Source: JBCBJX01 sp038522735 (GTDB lineage Bacteria; Pseudomonadota; Alphaproteobacteria; Caulobacterales; Parvularculaceae). From it: DNA of 53,264 nucleotides. Positions 25,049 to 37,090 of this stretch are shown here, one piece after another. The stretch's first letter is position 1. The number at the start of each line of letters is the position of its first letter. The stretch lies in NCBI GenBank assembly GCA_038522735.1, contig JBCBJX010000011.1, positions 1 through 53,264 on the forward strand, given 5' to 3'. Below the pieces are notes generated by a model. The model did no database searches. It worked only from the letters and a program-made list of their open reading frames with translations, and had not been told where the DNA came from. A program made the translations under genes and the position numbers.

Positions 25049-27849
25049 GCACCCTCCCCCGGCGGCCCCTCGCCGTTCGACTCTTCATCATCGTTGTCGC
25101 CCACATCGGGGACATGTTCAACGGAGACGACCCGTTCGCCCTCGCGGGTCTTGAGGATGGTGACGCCCTGGGTGTTCCGGCCGGCGAGACGAATATCCTC
25201 GACCGGCGTGCGGATCAGCTGTCCACCGTCGGTGACGAGCATGATCTGGTCGGCGTCCTCGACGGGGAAGGACGCGCTCACCCGGCCGTTCCGCCTGCTC
25301 GTTACGATGGCGATGATGCCCTTCCCGCCGCGTCCGGAGCGGCGGTACTCGTACGCGCTCGACCGCTTGCCGTAGCCGTTTTCCGTCACCGTCAGGATGA
25401 ACTGCTCCGCGGCGCCGAGCTGGGCGATCCGGTCCGGCGAGAGGCCGACATCCGGGGCGTCGGCGTCCTCGACAGGCCCTTCCTCAGCCTCCTCGCCGGC
25501 TGCGCGGCGCATGGCGGCGGCGTGCTTGAGATAAGCGCGGGCCTCCTCCGGCGAGGCGTCGCTGTTGCGAAGAACCGCCATGGAAATGACCTCGTCCGCG
25601 CCGAGATCGCCCGCATCAAGCCTGATCCCGCGCACGCCCGTCGACGTGCGTCCAGAAAAGACGCGCACGTCGCCGACCGGGAAACGGATGCACATGCCGT
25701 TGGCGGTCGTCAGCAGAACGTCGTCCGCCTCGGTGCAGAGCTTCACGCCGACGATGCCGTCGCCCTCGTCGAGCTTCATGGCGATCTTGCCGTTGCGGTT
25801 GATCTGCGTGAAGTCCGAGAGCCGGTTGCGCCGCACCCCGCCCGATTTGGTCGCGAACATGACGTTCAGATCCGCCCATTCCGACTCATCTTCCGGCAAC
25901 GGAAGAATGGAGGTGACGCGCTCGTTCTGGGCGAGCGGCAACAGGTTGACGAACGCCTTGCCGCGGGCCGTGGGCGCGCCTTCCGGCAGCCGCCACAGCT
26001 TCAGCTTGTAGGCCATGCCGGAGGACGTGAAGAACAAAAGCGGCGTGTGCGTATGGCCGACGAAGAGTTGCGAGACGAAATCCTCGTCCTTCATGCCGGC
26101 GGCAGAGCGGCCTTTGCCGCCGCGCCGCTGGGCGCGATAGGCGGCGAGAGCGGTGCGCTTCACATAGCCCGCATGGGTGACGGTCACGACCATGTCCTCG
26201 CGGGCGATGAGGTCCTCGTCGTCGACCTCGCCTTCGATATCGAGGATCTCCGTGCGGCGCGGCGTTGCGAACTCTTCCTTCACCTCTGCGAGTTCGGTGC
26301 GGATGATGTCCAGCACCCGCTCGCGGCGGCGGAGGATGTCGAGATAATCGGTAATCTGATCGGCGAGGCCCTTCAGCTCATCGCCGATCTCGTCCCGCCC
26401 GAGCGCCGTCAGGCGGGAGAGCCTGAGATCAAGGATCGCCTTCGCCTGGGTTTCGGAAAGCCTGATGGTCCCGTCGTCCTGCATGGTGTGGCGCGGGTCG
26501 GCGACAAGGGCGACGAGGGGCGCCAGGTCCTTCGCCGGCCAGTCCCGCGCCATCAGCTGTTCTTTCGCAACCGCCGGGTTCGGCGCATGGCGGATGAGGT
26601 GCACCACCTCGTCGATATTGGCGACGGCGATGGCGAGGCCGACGAGAACGTGGGCACGGTCGCGCGCTTTGCGGAGCTCGAATTTCGTCCGCCGGGTGAT
26701 CACCTCCTCACGGAAGGCGATGAAGCCGGTCAGGATCTCACGAAGCGTCAGCTGGCGCGGACGGCCGCCGTCGAGGGCGAGCATGTTGACGCCGAACGAC
26801 GTCTGCAGCTGCGAGAAGCGGTAGAGCTGGTTCAGAACGACATCCGCCGCCGCGTCGCGCTTCAGCTCGATGACGACGCGGATGCCCGACCGGTCGCTCT
26901 CATCGCGGAGGTCCGCAATCCCTTCGATCTTCTTATCCCGGACGAGTTCCGCGATTTTCTCAATCATCGAGGCTTTGTTCACCTGGTACGGAATTTCGTG
27001 GGCGATGATCGCGTAGCGGTCCTTGCGCACCTCCTCGATGGAGGTTTTGGAGCGCATCACCACCGAGCCGCGACCGGTCGTCAGCGCCGCGCGGGCGCCG
27101 GAGCGACCGAGAATGCTTGCACCCGTCGGAAAGTCGGGGCCCGGCACGATCTCAAGAAGATCCGCATCGGATGTATTCGGGTCGTCGATCAGCGCGACTG
27201 TCGCGTCGATAACCTCACCCAGATTGTGCGGCGGGATGTTGGTGGCCATGCCGACGGCGATGCCGCCGGCGCCGTTGACGAGGAGGTTCGGGAACCGCGC
27301 GGGAAGAACCTTCGGCTCCTCCTCCGTGCCGTCATAGTTGTCGTCGAAGTCGACGGTATCTTTTTCGATGTCGGCGAGGAGCGAATGGGCGGGCTTCGCC
27401 ATCCGCGCTTCGGTATAACGCATTGCCGCCGGCGGGTCCCCGTCGACGGAGCCGAAGTTCCCCTGCCCGTCGATCAGCGGCAGGCGCATGGAGAAATCCT
27501 GCGCCATCCGCACCAGCGCGTCGTACACGGCCTGATCGCCGTGGGGGTGATATTTGCCGATGACGTCGCCGACGATGCGCGCGCATTTCCGATAGGCCTT
27601 GTTCCAGTCGTAGCCGTTCTCGTGCATCGACCAGAGGATGCGCCGATGGACCGGTTTGAGGCCGTCCCGCGCGTCCGGGATCGCCCGGGAGACAATGACG
27701 CTCATGGCGTAATCGAGATAAGAACGGCGCATCTCGTCTTCGATCGAAACGGGGCTCACGCCCCGCTCGTCGGGCGGCGGCGCCTTCGGGCCTTCGCCGT
27801 TCCCATCGCCGTCGCCGTTCGGGATATCGCTGTCGTCGTCAGTCGCCAC
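25045..27849 (-). CDS. gyrA: DNA gyrase subunit A
   Basis: Type II topoisomerase subunit that cuts and rejoins DNA to add negative supercoils with GyrB. The 934-residue protein has the catalytic Tyr145 in AAMRYTEARM and the GyrA box QRRGGKG. The C-terminal beta-pinwheel is followed by an acidic tail, and an acidic insert (about residues 755-800) lies in the C-terminal domain. Gln106 stands at the site of E. coli Ser83 in the quinolone-binding region, while Asp110 (E. coli Asp87) is kept. Start GTG 27849 gives a low-complexity Asp/Gly N-terminus; GTG at codon 31 is a possible alternative. No strong ribosome site is seen for either. Confidence 0.97.
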   Translation of the reverse strand: MATDDDSDIPNGDGDGNGEGPKAPPPDERGVSPVSIEDEMRRSYLDYAMSVIVSRAIPDARDGLKPVHRRILWSMHENGYDWNKAYRKCARIVGDVIGKYHPHGDQAVYDALVRMAQDFSMRLPLIDGQGNFGSVDGDPPAAMRYTEARMAKPAHSLLADIEKDTVDFDDNYDGTEEEPKVLPARFPNLLVNGAGGIAVGMATNIPPHNLGEVIDATVALIDDPNTSDADLLEIVPGPDFPTGASILGRSGARAALTTGRGSVVMRSKTSIEEVRKDRYAIIAHEIPYQVNKASMIEKIAELVRDKKIEGIADLRDESDRSGIRVVIELKRDAAADVVLNQLYRFSQLQTSFGVNMLALDGGRPRQLTLREILTGFIAFREEVITRRTKFELRKARDRAHVLVGLAIAVANIDEVVHLIRHAPNPAVAKEQLMARDWPAKDLAPLVALVADPRHTMQDDGTIRLSETQAKAILDLRLSRLTALGRDEIGDELKGLADQITDYLDILRRRERVLDIIRTELAEVKEEFATPRRTEILDIEGEVDDEDLIAREDMVVTVTHAGYVKRTALAAYRAQRRGGKGRSAAGMKDEDFVSQLFVGHTHTPLLFFTSSGMAYKLKLWRLPEGAPTARGKAFVNLLPLAQNERVTSILPLPEDESEWADLNVMFATKSGGVRRNRLSDFTQINRNGKIAMKLDEGDGIVGVKLCTEADDVLLTTANGMCIRFPVGDVRVFSGRTSTGVRGIRLDAGDLGADEVISMAVLRNSDASPEEARAYLKHAAAMRRAAGEEAEEGPVEDADAPDVGLSPDRIAQLGAAEQFILTVTENGYGKRSSAYEYRRSGRGGKGIIAIVTSRRNGRVSASFPVEDADQIMLVTDGGQLIRTPVEDIRLAGRNTQGVTILKTREGERVVSVEHVPDVGDNDDEESNGEGPPGEGA

Positions 27850-28011
27850 GGAGCGTCACGCTTTCGTCATCTGGAGAGACGCGAGAGGTATCACCGCCCG
27901 CCGCGGCGCCGCAAGGCGGCGTTCCGCTCGCGTTCGCGCGGCCGCCGCCACGCGGTCGCCATGAATCCAGCGTCTTTAGTAAGCGGCACTTTTAGGGAGA
28001 AGCCGGGCGTG

Positions 28012-28671
28012 ATGATGAAGCATTTGAACCTGCGCTCGATTGCGGCGTTCAGCGTCGCGGTATCCGCGAGTCTGGTCGCGACGGCCTTCGCCCGCGACGG
28101 CTACACGGTGAACGGCGCGGCGGTCGCACCGGAAGTCGCACGGCTGCTGCAGCACTACGGCTACGCCGCCGGCGCCTACTACGTGGATGCGAACGGCAAC
28201 TGGGGCCGATCCGGCGAGGCGCCGCAAGGCAACCTCTCCGGCGGGCCCGTGCGCGGGTGGAGCGGGGTCGAGCCGCGCCATGTCGCCGGCAACCCTCACG
28301 CCCTCGCCTATGTGAACGGCGTGCGCGGGGTCCGCGTCTTCTGGGTCTATTCGCCCAGCATGTTCTCCGGCGCGACCGGCGGATCGTCAGGATACGTGCA
28401 TATCTGCGATGACGGCGTTTTCTACAAATCCTCCGAAGGCGCGATCAATGTCGGCGGCGGCGCGGGCGAAGGCTGGGCCGGCGTCGCCGGAACGTCCGCC
28501 TCCGCCGGGCGCTGGGCGGCTGAGCCCGGCGCGAACGGCCCCGACATTGTTTTCTATCATTCCGACGGCTCGACCCAGCGCGTGCCCCTCGCCACCATGA
28601 TCCAGGGCGGCTGGAAATGGGGGAACACGAAGTACGCCGCAGAAGTCGGAAAGGCCTCCTGCGGGCGGTGA
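28012..28671 (+). CDS. Secreted protein of unknown function
   Basis: The 219-residue protein starts with a signal peptide (MMKHLNLRSIAAFSVAVSAS onward, cut near AFA-R). The mature part is rich in Gly, Trp and Tyr: YGYAAGAYYVDANGNWGRSG, RVFWVYSPSMFSG, GGWKWGNTKY; two Cys (HICDDG; ASCGR) may form a disulfide. ATG 28012 and 28015 are adjacent starts, and GTG 28009 fits the AGGGAG site slightly better. Divergent from gyrA. No family recognised; a long open frame continuing upstream to 25114 is only the antisense of gyrA. Confidence 0.75.
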   Translation: MMKHLNLRSIAAFSVAVSASLVATAFARDGYTVNGAAVAPEVARLLQHYGYAAGAYYVDANGNWGRSGEAPQGNLSGGPVRGWSGVEPRHVAGNPHALAYVNGVRGVRVFWVYSPSMFSGATGGSSGYVHICDDGVFYKSSEGAINVGGGAGEGWAGVAGTSASAGRWAAEPGANGPDIVFYHSDGSTQRVPLATMIQGGWKWGNTKYAAEVGKASCGR

Positions 28672-28752
28672 CCTGCCGGGACGGGGCCGCGCGATCGATA
28701 AGCCGCTCAGAGCTGTCGAGCCCGGCTCGCTGCGGCTGTCAAACGGCCTCGC

Positions 28753-29214
28753 TTAAAACGGGATGTCGTCGTCCAGCTCGTAGGTCTTCCCGCCGCCGGA
28801 GGACGACCCGCCGCTGTCATAGCCGCCTGAGGGTCCTTCGAGCCGCCCGCCGCCGCCGTCGTTTCGGCCGTCGAGCATCACCATGGAGGAGTTGAAATTC
28901 CGCAGCACGACTTCGGTCGAATACCGGTCGGCGCCGCTCTGATCCTGCCATTTACGGGTTTCGAGCTGGCCCTCCAGATACACCTTCGAGCCCTTCTTCA
29001 GATACTGCTGGGCGACCCGGACCAGCCCCTCTGAAAAGATCACCACCCGATGCCATTCGGTCTTCTCGCGCCGCTCGCCCGTATTACGGTCCTTCCAGTT
29101 TTCGGAGGTCGCGACCGACAGATTGCAGACCGAGCCCCCGTTCTGGAACTGGCGCACCTCCGGGTCGGCCCCCAGATTTCCCACGATGATCACCTTGTTG
29201 ACGCTGCCGGCCAT
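28753..29214 (-). CDS. ssb: Single-stranded DNA-binding protein
   Basis: The 153-residue protein has the SSB OB fold: MAGSVNKVIIVGNLGADPEV, GGSVCNLSVATSENWKDRN, EWHRVVIFSEGLV, LEGQLETRKWQDQ. A Gly/Ser-rich linker follows, and the end ELDDDIPF is the conserved tip through which SSB recruits repair and replication proteins. ATG 29214 has an AAGGAG ribosome site. No SOS box was seen directly before it. Confidence 0.97.
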   Translation of the reverse strand: MAGSVNKVIIVGNLGADPEVRQFQNGGSVCNLSVATSENWKDRNTGERREKTEWHRVVIFSEGLVRVAQQYLKKGSKVYLEGQLETRKWQDQSGADRYSTEVVLRNFNSSMVMLDGRNDGGGGRLEGPSGGYDSGGSSSGGGKTYELDDDIPF

Positions 29215-29294
29215 ATGCGGCGCTCCTTCCATTCCCGTTGCGTTCAGTAAGCGTGTGCGGCGAGTCGCGGCGGCGTCGACGCAGCGCTCGGATG

Positions 29295-29420
29295 CTACCC
29301 CGCAGGATGCTCGCCGGACCGCCGCCGAGCGCTGCGTTTGAGGACAAATGCGATTGCGGCGCAGGCGAGCAGATAAGGAATCCCGACAACCGCGATATCA
29401 AAAGCCGACGGATCAATCAT
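29295..29420 (-). CDS. 41-residue small membrane protein
   Basis: A short frame between ssb and uvrA encodes a brief N-terminus (MIDPSAFDIA), a hydrophobic span (about residues 9-27, VVGIPYLLACAAIAFVL) and a basic tail (KRSARRRSGEHPAG), so it would sit in the inner membrane with its tail in the cytoplasm. ATG 29420 has a GGAG site nine bases upstream. It lies 27 bp downstream of another small membrane frame on the same strand. No homologue recognised. Confidence 0.5.
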   Translation of the reverse strand: MIDPSAFDIAVVGIPYLLACAAIAFVLKRSARRRSGEHPAG

Positions 29421-29447
29421 TTCGGTCGCTCTCCAGTCAGTCCGGCG

Positions 29448-29606
29448 TCAGCGCCCATGCGCCCATGCGCCCAGCGTGAGCAGAGCCCCGGCGATCAGCA
29501 AAGTCAGCGTGGCACGGGCAGGATCGTCGGACAACGCAAACGCGCCGAGGGTCAAGCCGACAGCGACGGAAAACACGTAGTTCCGAAAGTACTCCAACCG
29601 TTTCAC
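29448..29606 (-). CDS. 52-residue two-span small membrane protein
   Basis: The frame starts on GTG 29606 and encodes a basic N-terminus (MKRLEYFRNY), then two hydrophobic spans (about 11-26 and 33-49) separated by SDDPARA, and a short GR end. It is the first of two small membrane genes running away from uvrA; the shared upstream region holds the SOS box at 29643-29657, 37 bp from this start. It has no obvious strong ribosome site. SOS control and any division-inhibitor role are inference from position. Confidence 0.5.
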   Translation of the reverse strand: MKRLEYFRNYVFSVAVGLTLGAFALSDDPARATLTLLIAGALLTLGAWAHGR

Positions 29607-29642
29607 GCCCGAGTCCCGCCCCCGCCTGTAAGCAATCCCATT

Positions 29643-29657
29643 GTTCTACTTTTGTTC
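29643..29657. promoter_or_regulatory. Alphaproteobacterial SOS (LexA) box before uvrA
   Basis: The sequence is an exact GTTC-N7-GTTC with an AT-rich spacer (tactttt), the LexA target known from alphaproteobacteria. It lies 71 bp before the uvrA start codon and 37 bp before the start of the divergent small membrane gene, so it could govern both directions. Confidence 0.8.
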
Positions 29658-29727
29658 TTGCTGTCAATCTCAAACCGGACGCATAGTTTGGTGGCTTCCC
29701 AGCCCGGACAAGCCGCAGCGAGCCCCC

Positions 29728-32660
<2,933 letters not shown>

Positions 32661-32664
<4 letters not shown>

Positions 32665-33593
32665 GCCGGCTCTGATCCGTTCTTTATGTCGTCGAGCCGT
32701 CGGTAGACCAGCGCCGGCGCCGCCAGCTGCACGCCTGTCAAAAACAGCTGAAACGCGATTGTCGCGACGAGAATCACAAGACCGAAAATCAGGGAAGCGA
32801 GCGCTTTGCCGGCCTCCCCGCTGACGACGCTGATCGCCGTCTGGAGCAGCTGAACGGCCCCCTGCAACAGTTCGAAGGCGAGGCTGAGCCCGATGACGGC
32901 GGCGAACAGCACGACGAAGAGCCCCAAGATCGACCAGAAATAACCTGCGGTCAGGCTGAAGCTGTTGACGAAGAGGAGCCGGTTTTCGCTCGCCGTACCC
33001 GGCAGAAACGGCGTCAGCTTCACGCCGAGATAAGCGAGCGGCAGGATGGAAATGAGGAATGTGAGACCGGCGATCTGAGCGAATGCAAGGGCTTCGTCCG
33101 CATCCGGCTCGTCGGCGAAGATCGCCGCGAGGTCCGGTGCGCCGCCGGCGCGACTGACCGCGATCCATCCAGCGATCCCGGCAATGACGTAGAAGATGGC
33201 GTTATAGAGGATGGCGGCGACGCCGGTGCGTACGGACGGCCCGTCGAAGCGCACGAAGAACGCGCCTTGCGGCTCCTCGTCGAGGGCGACGAGGCGGAAG
33301 ATCGCCGCCATGGCGCCCGAATAAACGAACGCAGAAACGAGGCCGAGCGCAACAAAAGCGAGCATCGTCGAGGGCGTGAAGAGACGCTCAAGGATGAACA
33401 GAACCGCCTCTTCCTCAGTCATGGTCTCGAACGCGGCGAAGTCCGACCCGAAGACGGCGAACATCGCCCCGCCCCAGATGACGGCGAGAACCACCAGAGG
33501 GGCCCAGACGACGCGGAGGACCGTCGCAATGCGGCTTCCGCCGAACCGGAAGCTCTCGGTGAGAATGTCTCCGACGCCGATTGGCTGTTTCAT
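32661..33593 (-). CDS. Multi-span membrane protein, paralogue A
   Basis: The 310-residue protein has about six hydrophobic segments and shares with the upstream gene the motif F(D/A)GPSVRT (about residue 115-122), an ENRL segment in the middle and an AP/LPALxYKRLxxI ending. It lacks recognisable catalytic motifs. The two genes, 23 bp apart on one strand, look like a tandem duplication. Role unknown; a glycerophosphoryl-type or transport-like helper in the inner membrane is possible but unsupported. Its stop overlaps that of uvrA (CTAG). Confidence 0.75.
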
Positions 33594-33616
33594 GGCCAGA
33601 GGCCTCCTCTATTTGG

Positions 33617-34582
33617 TCAGCCAGCGTCGCCAGCGGGGCCGGTTAAGCCCGGTGGTCCGGCCTCTTCCTCGCCCGCCTCGCGTATCTCAACAAGGCGTTT
33701 ATAGATCAGCGCCGGAAGCGCCGCCTGCGCCGCGGCGACCGAAAAAGCGGCGATGACCAGCAGTGTGTAACCGATCGTCAGGAACGGGATGAAGCCGGCG
33801 CGGGGCGCGCCGATCAGCGATTCGAACGCGATGAAGCCCACCTCGAGAATTCCAAGCCCGAGCCCCAGCACGAAATAGAGCGCCGCCGCGCACAGTATGA
33901 AGAGGACGTAGGCGGTGAAAATCGAATGCAGCCTCGGCAGGGAAAGCGCAGCGGCGCGGATCGGGTGCAGCCGGTTCTCCACCGCCGCCATCGGGGCGAG
34001 CGGCGTCAGGATCGCCCCGAGGATCAGGGAGACGAGGAGCCCGACGCCGTAACCCGTCTGCAAAGTCGCGACCGCTTCGTCCGAGAGCCGGAATGTTTCA
34101 AAGTGCCGGATCTCCTGACCCCACGGCCCGATTTCGGGGCGGGTCGCGAGAAAAACGGCCAGCGAGATGGGACCGAGCATGGAGAGGTAGAACAGGAGCC
34201 CGAAACCGAGCTGCGCGATTGCGGTGCGCACGCTCGGCCCAGCGAAATTCACGTGGACGAGGCCTTTGGGCGTTTCGCCGGTGACCACGAACCGGTAGAA
34301 CGCGGCGACCGCGGCTCCGAACAGAAACGTCGTGAAGACCAGAACGACAAGGTTCAACCCCGTCAGCCCCCAGAACAGGAGCGGCCCGTTCGAGCCGTTC
34401 GGATCGAACCCTGTTGCGAACAGGACGGCGAAGATCTGCGCCAGCACCAGGCCGACGGCCGTAGAGACGCCCACGGCGAGCAGCAGGGGCGCCCAGAACA
34501 GGCGCACGAAAATGAAGCCCCGCTCCCAGCCGAGGCTGAACGCCTCGCTGACGACGCGATCAATACCGAGATGCCTGTCCAT
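33617..34582 (-). CDS. Multi-span membrane protein, paralogue B
   Basis: A 321-residue inner-membrane protein related to the gene just downstream: shared features include SEAFSLGWERGF versus TESFRFGGSRIA at the start, VNFAGPSVRTAIAQ, VENRLHPIRAAALS and ALPALIYKRLVEIREAG near the end. It ends in a flexible Gly/Pro-rich tail. About six membrane spans. Both genes are likely one transcript. No function recognised. Confidence 0.75.
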   Translation of the reverse strand: MDRHLGIDRVVSEAFSLGWERGFIFVRLFWAPLLLAVGVSTAVGLVLAQIFAVLFATGFDPNGSNGPLLFWGLTGLNLVVLVFTTFLFGAAVAAFYRFVVTGETPKGLVHVNFAGPSVRTAIAQLGFGLLFYLSMLGPISLAVFLATRPEIGPWGQEIRHFETFRLSDEAVATLQTGYGVGLLVSLILGAILTPLAPMAAVENRLHPIRAAALSLPRLHSIFTAYVLFILCAAALYFVLGLGLGILEVGFIAFESLIGAPRAGFIPFLTIGYTLLVIAAFSVAAAQAALPALIYKRLVEIREAGEEEAGPPGLTGPAGDAG

Positions 34583-34620
34583 GAACGCCCCTTCCCGCGC
34601 CCCACTCTACACGGGCGGGC

Positions 34621-34644
34621 GGCGAGGGCGAGGGCGAGGGCGGG
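34621..34644. repeat. Short GGCGAG hexamer repeat
   Basis: Three exact GGCGAG units and one near copy (GGCGGG) lie between the membrane-protein pair and trmFO. Too short to imply function; it may have arisen by slippage. Confidence 0.7.
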
Positions 34645-34683
34645 CCGCTTTCAGCGGGCGCGACGACAGTTTATGTGGTCCCC

Positions 34684-36084
34684 ATGACGCAGATTCACAT
34701 CATCGGCGGGGGCCTCGCCGGCTCCGAGGCGGCGTTTCAGGCCGCCGAGGCGGGCGCCCGGGTCGCGCTCCACGAAATGCGCCCGGTCCGCGGGACGGAG
34801 GCGCACGCAACGGATGCCCTGGCGGAGCTTGTCTGCTCGAACTCTTTCCGCTCCGACGACGCCGAGCATAACGCGGTCGGCCTCCTCCATGAGGAGATGC
34901 GCCGCTGCGGATCGCTGATCCTAGCCTGCGCCGACGCCCATCAAGTGCCGGCCGGCGGCGCCCTCGCCGTCGATCGGGACGGGTTCTCGGCCGCCGTGAC
35001 GGCGCGCATCGAGGCGCATCCCGGGATCGAGATCGTGCGCGAGGAGGTCGTAGGCCTTCCGCCTGCGGACTGGTCGCATGTCGTCGTTGCGACGGGGCCC
35101 CTCACCTCCGAGCCGCTGGCTCAGGCGATCCTTGATCTGACGGGCGAAGACGCCCTCGCCTTCTTCGACGCCATCGCGCCGGTCATCCACACGGATACGA
35201 TCGACTTCTCTGTCGCCTGGCGCCAGTCGCGATACGATAAAGAGGGTCCGTCAGGCGACGCCGCGGCCTATATCAACCTACCCCTCAGTAAAAAACAGTA
35301 TGAAGCGTTTATTGACGCGCTTCTCGTTTCGGAGAAGACCGAGTTCAAGGAATGGGAGACGTCGACGCCCTATTTCGAGGGCTGCCTGCCGGTCGAAGTG
35401 ATGGCCGAGCGCGGGCGGGAGACCCTGCGCTTCGGTCCCTTGAAGCCCGTCGGGCTCACCAATCCGCACTCCGATGAAAAACCCCACGCCGTCGTGCAGC
35501 TGCGCCAGGACAACGCCCTCGGCACGCTCTACAACATGGTCGGCTTTCAGACGAAAATGAAATATGGGGCCCAGAAGGATGTCTTCCGGACGATCCCGGG
35601 GCTCCAGAACGCCGAGTTCGCGCGCCTCGGCGGCGTGCATCGCAATACGTTCCTGAATTCCCCGAAGCTCCTCGACGACGGCCTGCGCCTCAACGCCGAC
35701 CCTCGCTTACGTTTCGCCGGCCAGATCACGGGCGTCGAGGGCTATCTTGAAAGCGCCGCCATCGGCCTCCTCGCCGGCTGCTTCGCCGCAGGAGACGCCC
35801 TCGGATCGACCTTCGAGGCGCCGCCGCGCACGACGGCCCTCGGCGCGCTCCTCCACCACATCACGGGCGGCCACATGGCGGAGGGCGCCGGCGCGAAGGG
35901 CGCCTTCCAGCCGATGAACGTCAATTTCGGCCTGTTCCCGGAGATCGAGGGACCGCGTACGGACGCAGACGGCCGTCGATTAAAGGGCAAGGAGCGCGGC
36001 CGCGCGAAAAAGCGCGCCATGACCCGACGCGCCCTCGCTGACCTCGACGCCTGGCTCGCCCCGGCGGCGCGCGCGGCGGAGTAA
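34684..36084 (+). CDS. trmFO: tRNA (uracil-54) methylase TrmFO, folate dependent
   Basis: Methylates U54 of the tRNA T-loop using methylenetetrahydrofolate and FAD. The 466-residue protein opens with the FAD Rossmann motif IHIIGGGLAGSEAAFQAAEA, and has the TrmFO-specific ELVCSNSFRSDDAEHNAVGL, NLPLSKKQYEAFIDAL, YFEGCLPVEVMAERG and LGALLHHITGGHM. ATG 34684 is preferred to GTG 34675. Bacteria use either TrmFO or the SAM-dependent TrmA for this step. Confidence 0.97.
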   Translation: MTQIHIIGGGLAGSEAAFQAAEAGARVALHEMRPVRGTEAHATDALAELVCSNSFRSDDAEHNAVGLLHEEMRRCGSLILACADAHQVPAGGALAVDRDGFSAAVTARIEAHPGIEIVREEVVGLPPADWSHVVVATGPLTSEPLAQAILDLTGEDALAFFDAIAPVIHTDTIDFSVAWRQSRYDKEGPSGDAAAYINLPLSKKQYEAFIDALLVSEKTEFKEWETSTPYFEGCLPVEVMAERGRETLRFGPLKPVGLTNPHSDEKPHAVVQLRQDNALGTLYNMVGFQTKMKYGAQKDVFRTIPGLQNAEFARLGGVHRNTFLNSPKLLDDGLRLNADPRLRFAGQITGVEGYLESAAIGLLAGCFAAGDALGSTFEAPPRTTALGALLHHITGGHMAEGAGAKGAFQPMNVNFGLFPEIEGPRTDADGRRLKGKERGRAKKRAMTRRALADLDAWLAPAARAAE

Positions 36085-36113
36085 TCCGCAAAAGGACGAG
36101 AGGCGGCGATCAC

Positions 36114-37049
36114 ATGTCTCTCATTCAGCGCGTGATAACGCTCGCCGCAGCCGGCGCCGCCGCGGCGACGCTCACAGCCCTCCTCGCGCCTCTCGGCTGG
36201 CCGTTCGAACTGGTCGGCCATTTCAAACCGCAAATCGCTTTCGGCGCCCTCGCCTGTCTCGCCGCCGCGGTAATTCTGAAACGACAGGGCGGACGGATCG
36301 GCAAGCCCGCATTCGCCGCATTCGGAGCGGCGGCGCTCATTAACGGGGCGGTCCTGTTCTTCCCCGGGGAAATCGCGCGGCCCGTCGGCGGGTCGGGCGA
36401 GGTCCGGCTCGTCTGGATCAACCTTCATCGATCAAGCGACGCCCTCGACCGCGTCGCCGCCGCAACCGATGCGGATATTGTTTTGCTCACGGAGCTTCCT
36501 TTCGCTCGGCTTGCCGAGCTTGCTCAAGTCTATCCGGATCATCCGCACCGGCTTTTTCACGGCGCGCCGGGCGTCTGGGGCACGCGCGACGTCGCCCTCA
36601 TTTCGCGGCTGCCGCTCCGCCGCGACGCCGCTCTCTCGTCTCCGCTCGCCGGACATTCAGTGCTCGCCGCGATCGTCGAGGGCGACCGCCCGTTCGCCAT
36701 CTTCGCGGCCCACCCGTTTCCGCCCGCGACCCCCCGCCACCTCGCCCAGCGCGACGGCGTCATGACGGCGATCGGCGAAGCGGCGGCCCGGATCGATCTG
36801 CCTTACGTGATCGCTGGCGATTTCAACGCGACGCCCTGGACGCCGGGCTATCATCTGCTGCCCGGCCGCCGGGCGGGCGACCCCCGCCTCGCCTCCACCT
36901 GGTTCGCGCGGGCGCCGCTCATCGGCTTGCCGATCGACCATGTGATGCTGAGCGACGGGATCGTCCCGCACGAGGCGCGGGTGCTGCAGGACGTCGGCTC
37001 CGACCACTTTCCGCTGCTTGTCGAAATCTCCCTTAGCCCGGAGGGCTGA
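36114..37049 (+). CDS. Membrane-anchored endonuclease/exonuclease/phosphatase-family protein
   Basis: The 311-residue protein has two to three membrane spans (about residues 8-85) and a C-terminal EEP domain: INLHRSSDALDRV, LLTELP, AGDFNATPWTP, PIDHVMLSD, and VGSDHFPLLVEI supply the Asp, Asn and His of the active site. EEP enzymes cleave phosphodiester or phosphate esters; the substrate of this membrane type is unknown and the EEP domain may face the periplasm. Follows trmFO by 29 bp. Confidence 0.85.
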   Translation: MSLIQRVITLAAAGAAAATLTALLAPLGWPFELVGHFKPQIAFGALACLAAAVILKRQGGRIGKPAFAAFGAAALINGAVLFFPGEIARPVGGSGEVRLVWINLHRSSDALDRVAAATDADIVLLTELPFARLAELAQVYPDHPHRLFHGAPGVWGTRDVALISRLPLRRDAALSSPLAGHSVLAAIVEGDRPFAIFAAHPFPPATPRHLAQRDGVMTAIGEAAARIDLPYVIAGDFNATPWTPGYHLLPGRRAGDPRLASTWFARAPLIGLPIDHVMLSDGIVPHEARVLQDVGSDHFPLLVEISLSPEG

Positions 37050-37090
37050 CGAGCCTATTATGACCTCGCGCTGAACAAGGGAGCACGCCG

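Noticed and set aside
27921..27935. GTTC-N7-GTTC match between gyrA and the 28012 gene
   Set aside because: It fits the SOS box letter for letter, but the spacer is GC-rich (cgctcgc) and one or two such matches are expected by chance in a window this size; neither neighbour is a usual SOS gene.
25114..28011. A very long open frame on the plus strand leading into the 28012 gene
   Set aside because: It lies opposite gyrA and has the His/Asp/Arg-heavy composition of an antisense frame of a GC-rich gene; a signal peptide begins only at 28012.
28696..28752. CGAGCC-C-GGCTCG palindrome between the secreted protein and ssb as a terminator
   Set aside because: No T run on either side; it may still help end convergent transcripts but cannot be called.
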